Positions 60,471 through 64,000 of a DNA stretch of 64,000 nt are shown piece by piece; position 1 is the first letter of the stretch; the number at the start of each line of letters is the position of its first letter. The notes under the pieces are model-generated. The model did no database searches. It saw only the letters and a program-made list of their open reading frames with translations, and had not been told where the DNA came from. This DNA comes from Neolewinella persica DSM 23188 (GTDB lineage Bacteria > Bacteroidota > Bacteroidia > Chitinophagales > Saprospiraceae): contig NZ_KB890435.1 of assembly GCF_000373105.1 (NCBI RefSeq), positions 4,083 to 68,082 on the forward strand, given 5' to 3'. Position numbers and translations under genes: made by a program.

Positions 60471-63400
60471 ATGATGCAACATATATACCGATACACACTA
60501 GTTTTTTTGTTTTTCCTAACCACCTTAACTAGCCTTTGGGCACAAGAAACACTTCCACTCGACTCCATCTGCCTGACTGCAGGCGGGCCCGGTTTCAACA
60601 TCGTAACCGACGACTTTCCCGCTGGTGGCGAGTACACCGTTCAGTTGGAAGTAGGGTCCGGTTGTATTATCCTTGACGAGCGGGGACTACTGACCATTCC
60701 CGCAGATGTTTCTGTAAGTAGATGCTGTGGTTTCCAGGGGAGGCTTATTGCATTTATCACATTCTTTGGTTCTAATGGTCAGGTCCAAACCTTCAGACAA
60801 GACATTGATTTAACCATCAAATGTCCTAAGCCTGATTGTGGTTTAGTGGACCTGGACGAAATCCCTCAACCTCGCCCAAATCCAAATCCGGACGAGCCGC
60901 AGGACATCCCCTGCATAAGCGCCTGTGAAAACAGTACGGCCACCTACCTGTTCAGCGAGAATATGGCCCTGACTTACGTTTGGCAGGCCACCAACGGAAC
61001 AGTTGATGAACTTCCGGGCCTCCCTGGCCAAATCCAGGTAAGCTGGGGCTCCCTTGGGTCCACCAGCCTCTCGGTAGAAATTTTTGACGCCGACGGTAAC
61101 CTGCTGACCACCCGCAGTTACTGCGTGACCCTGACGGAAGCTCCGATTGCGGATTTCACCGCTACCAGTGTTGCCTGTCTTGGCCAGGACGTTTACTTCA
61201 CCAATGCTTCCACGGGCGCTGCTGCTTCTTACGACTGGGATTTCGGTGACGGTAATACTGCCCAAAACGCAGCAACTCCGACCGTTACCCACGCCTATGA
61301 CACGCCGGGCACCTACACCGTGACGTTGGTCGCCACCTCCAACGGTGGCCTTAATGCTGACGGCAGCCAAGCCTGCTGCTGCATTGATTCCGTGAGTTAC
61401 GATATCGTTATTGACCCGGATCCCGGTCCTGGCATCTTCTGGATTTCCACACTCTGTGAAGGAGACGCCAGCAAGTACTGGACCGATGCGACCGGATGCT
61501 TAGATATTCTTTGGGAGATCAGTGGCAACGGGACCATAACCAGTGATCCAACCCTGGATACAATTATGGTGGATTGGGGCAGCGGTCCCTCCGGCACCCT
61601 CGAGCTCTTCGTTAATGACTGTGATCAGGACTATTGTCCTACCCCGTCGGTTGCGATAGTACCGATCATCTCAACTTCCGGGACCATTAGCGGTCCGATC
61701 GAAGTATGTGGCGGCGAGACGGCTAACTATTCCTTACCGAAATGGCTCACGACTGAATATACCTGGATACTACCTGACGGAGGATCCTTCAATGGCTCGA
61801 ATAATGGCCATACCACCAGCATTACCTGGCCCACTACCCCGGGTACTTACGAGATTGTCGTCGAATACGGCAGTTCGTTCCTCGCCGGCCTTCCGGGGCA
61901 CGAAGGCGATGATTGTTACGGTAGAGCCGTTCTGGAAGTTACGGTACTAAACAATTTCACCATCTCCGCAGCCCCCAACCCTGCTTGTGTGGACGGTATG
62001 ACCTTCTTTAATGCTTTTACCGATGGCTCCCCCACACTTTACAATTGGTCCGTTGTTGGCTACCCAGGCCTCGACATGTTAAACCAGCCCAATTTCGCCG
62101 TTGATTGGTCTCACCCCGACCTCCCCGGCGCAGGTGTTTACACCATCGTCGCCGAGGTCGTCAATGCCGCCGATTATTGCGTGGCTGTTCGCAGTGTTAC
62201 CGTAGTTGTTAAGGATGCGGTTAATCCGGTCATCAGTGGTCCGCTAGACTACTGTGTCGGTGATCCGGTCATTTACACCATCGTCAGCCCAACGCCGGGT
62301 TACACTTACACCTGGGCGGTGAGCATTGGTGATGGTTCGGTAACCCTGGGCCAGGGCGGGCCGACGGCAACCATCGTTTTCACCAATCCTACGGCTACCG
62401 TCAGTGTTTATGGCCAGGACAGCCAGGCACCCAACTGTATTTCTGAGGTCGTTGAGTTGGACGCAGAAGAAATAGTATTTGATGATCCGGTGACGATCAC
62501 TGGTCCTCCGGCCTGTACCAATAGTTTGGCCGATTACACTTTTGGCCCGGTACAGCATCCGGATGCCACCTACGCCTGGTCGGTGATTCCCATGACTGCG
62601 GGCAGTGTAATCGCCGGATCGGACGAAACTGTTGCCACCATCCAGTGGAATGACGATCCCGGAACCGTTTTTGTCCGGGTAGACATTTCATTGTGTGGCA
62701 ATACCATCTTTGACACCCTCGAACTTGAGCTCAATGCACCCATTGAACCGGTCATCACCCAGCTGGGCGACCTGTGTCCGGATGGAAGTGCGAAGCTGTT
62801 TATCGACAGTACTCAGTTCACGACCATTGTATGGGACCTTGGCGGGAACGCAGGTACAGTGTGGGCACCAAATGCAGGGTTGATCACCATCTTCGAAGAA
62901 GGAAGCTATGTGGTCAATACTATTGACGTTAACGGTTGTCCGGGCGTAGCCCGGATCCGGGTAGAGGACGTTCCCGGGCCTGACATCAGCATCACCACAG
63001 ATAGCGTTCGCCAGATCTGCGTCAACAGCCTGCCTTTCCCCAATAACCCGATTTTGGAAGCAGTCACCGACGCCGGCAACACCATCGAATGGTTCTGTGG
63101 CGGCGACAGCCAGGGACCAGCAGCAATTGGCAATACAACTTTCACCCACGTTTGGACCACCGTGCCGGGTACCTTCACCTACTTCGCCCGCGTAGTAGAC
63201 CCGGTTACGGGTTGTACGGAGGATTCCGACCCCCTCTTCATCTCACAAAGAGTTTGCTGTGGCCCACCGTATGTTTCTGATCCAATCTCTCAGATACACA
63301 CCTTCGAAGCCACCCGGCAGTCTCCAAATTGTGACCTGATCGACCTGGTAGCTACTTTCAGCCAGGACAGTGTTGTGGGGCACGGTTTCAACTGGGCCTT

Positions 63401-64000
63401 CCTTGATGCTCAGATCATTTCCGTGGGCGGCACTACCGGAAGAGATTCCATGACCATCCGTCTCCCGGGGGTAGGCTGTTACGACATCAACCACACCATC
63501 GACGTCTGGGCATACGATTACGACACCACTTTCATCCCCGGCTCGATGGTGATTGATGAAATCACCAAAGTGGATTCCATCCGTTGTGGTAAAACGTTGA
63601 CCAGGAAAGTTTGTAACCCACTGTTTGCCGACTTCGACAAGCGGGAAGAGTGTGGTGTGGTAGAATTCACCGACGAGAGTGATTTCGACCTTCCTTCTCC
63701 GGCGCCCACCATCACCTATACCTGGAATTTTGGTGATGGCAGCCTCCCAAGTTCCGACGTCAACCCCGTCCACGAGTACGGTGCCAACGGCACCTATACC
63801 GTTACGCTTTCCATTACGGACGGCGACTGCGTGTCAACTTCTACCATGGTCGTGGAAGTAACTGACCTGCCGGACACTGACTTCATGGTTGATCCTAACC
63901 CCGTATGCTACGGCCAGCCAGCCTTATTCACGGGTTCAGGAACCAACGTAATCGAGTGGGAATGGGATTTTGATGACGGTGCATCTTTCAACGGTAACGG
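60471..64000 (+). CDS. Giant exported PKD/Ig-repeat protein, 5-prime part (runs off window)
   Basis: The frame is open from ATG 60471 (or the next ATG at 60474) to the window end, 1176 codons. Signal peptide: HIYRYTLVFLFFLTTLTSLWAQ. The first 120 residues contain paired cysteines. Then come many PKD and Ig-like modules, for example YDWDFGDGNTAQNAATPTVTHAYDTPGTYTVTLVATS, YTWNFGDGSLPSSDVNPVHEYGANGTYTVTLSITDG and WEWDFDDGA near the edge, with others of the form TYTWAVSIGDGSVTLG. Cys-rich loops recur. Such proteins are adhesins or surface enzymes; a C-terminal T9SS or gliding-type domain is expected but lies outside. Confidence 0.92.
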   Translation, partial: MMQHIYRYTLVFLFFLTTLTSLWAQETLPLDSICLTAGGPGFNIVTDDFPAGGEYTVQLEVGSGCIILDERGLLTIPADVSVSRCCGFQGRLIAFITFFGSNGQVQTFRQDIDLTIKCPKPDCGLVDLDEIPQPRPNPNPDEPQDIPCISACENSTATYLFSENMALTYVWQATNGTVDELPGLPGQIQVSWGSLGSTSLSVEIFDADGNLLTTRSYCVTLTEAPIADFTATSVACLGQDVYFTNASTGAAASYDWDFGDGNTAQNAATPTVTHAYDTPGTYTVTLVATSNGGLNADGSQACCCIDSVSYDIVIDPDPGPGIFWISTLCEGDASKYWTDATGCLDILWEISGNGTITSDPTLDTIMVDWGSGPSGTLELFVNDCDQDYCPTPSVAIVPIISTSGTISGPIEVCGGETANYSLPKWLTTEYTWILPDGGSFNGSNNGHTTSITWPTTPGTYEIVVEYGSSFLAGLPGHEGDDCYGRAVLEVTVLNNFTISAAPNPACVDGMTFFNAFTDGSPTLYNWSVVGYPGLDMLNQPNFAVDWSHPDLPGAGVYTIVAEVVNAADYCVAVRSVTVVVKDAVNPVISGPLDYCVGDPVIYTIVSPTPGYTYTWAVSIGDGSVTLGQGGPTATIVFTNPTATVSVYGQDSQAPNCISEVVELDAEEIVFDDPVTITGPPACTNSLADYTFGPVQHPDATYAWSVIPMTAGSVIAGSDETVATIQWNDDPGTVFVRVDISLCGNTIFDTLELELNAPIEPVITQLGDLCPDGSAKLFIDSTQFTTIVWDLGGNAGTVWAPNAGLITIFEEGSYVVNTIDVNGCPGVARIRVEDVPGPDISITTDSVRQICVNSLPFPNNPILEAVTDAGNTIEWFCGGDSQGPAAIGNTTFTHVWTTVPGTFTYFARVVDPVTGCTEDSDPLFISQRVCCGPPYVSDPISQIHTFEATRQSPNCDLIDLVATFSQDSVVGHGFNWAFLDAQIISVGGTTGRDSMTIRLPGVGCYDINHTIDVWAYDYDTTFIPGSMVIDEITKVDSIRCGKTLTRKVCNPLFADFDKREECGVVEFTDESDFDLPSPAPTITYTWNFGDGSLPSSDVNPVHEYGANGTYTVTLSITDGDCVSTSTMVVEVTDLPDTDFMVDPNPVCYGQPALFTGSGTNVIEWEWDFDDGASFNGN

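Noticed and set aside
1-64000. tRNA, rRNA, prophage or plasmid genes
   Set aside because: I looked in all gaps for cloverleaf-like or conserved rRNA stretches and for phage or replication genes and saw none.

Overview
The window reads as chromosomal DNA of a free-living aerobic member of the Bacteroidota, most likely a Saprospiria / Lewinella-type marine or soil bacterium (inference). The signs are several secreted proteins ending in type IX secretion (T9SS) sorting domains, promoters of the Bacteroidota form TAnnTTTG, an alternative complex III (Act) operon joined to a caa3-type oxidase, few Shine-Dalgarno sites, and PKD, CotH and lamin-tail surface proteins. I see no rRNA, tRNA, CRISPR array, prophage or complete insertion sequence.

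Layout. 1-867 is a degenerate 30/31-bp tandem array and a terminator. 868-1957 is rplU-rpmA, with L27 carrying an unusual C-terminal helix-hairpin-helix (HhH) extension. 2225-7449 holds a small membrane protein, a T9SS-exported M64 peptidase and three secreted proteins of the ChaN/EreA/TraB-like superfamily. 7628-10323 is a LytS/LytTR two-component pair followed by a lipoprotein acetolactate decarboxylase. 10335-17153 is a compact seven-gene minus-strand operon of exported proteins, at least two of them CsgG-like. 17558-33942 is a 12-gene minus-strand respiratory operon: actA-B-C-D-E-F, coxII (fused to an OmpA domain), coxI, ctaB, two coxIII-type genes and coxIV. From 34466 on come mostly single genes and short groups: an AraC regulator, a MepA-like endopeptidase, prfA, a TlpA-like lipoprotein, a DUF1559-like T9SS protein, a CotH protein, kdsA, kbp, xylA, an HhH/OmpA pair, ffh, a phosphatase, cystathionine beta-synthase, and the first 1176 codons of a giant PKD-repeat protein that leaves the window.

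How the genes work together. The respiratory operon would pass electrons from menaquinol through Act to the oxidase as one supercomplex and includes heme O synthase for its cofactor. The M64, DUF1559-like and CotH proteins, and probably the terminal PKD protein, are cargo for T9SS. The seven-gene operon looks like an envelope-associated system that I cannot name.

The most unusual layer lies between the genes. (1) A 17-bp core GCACCTGCGGCCGCGCC, preceded by a pyrimidine tract, occurs 13 times in intergenic DNA, twice as inverted pairs. (2) Four long stem-loops share a 9-bp stem and an invariant AA/ATG internal loop while their other stems vary with compensating changes. Two of these lie inside (3) a 236-bp MITE-like element with terminal inverted repeats and a 9-bp target duplication. 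(4) Several heptad or octamer word repeats and near-perfect long palindromes flank genes. Coordinates and pairings were read by eye; nothing was computed or searched.
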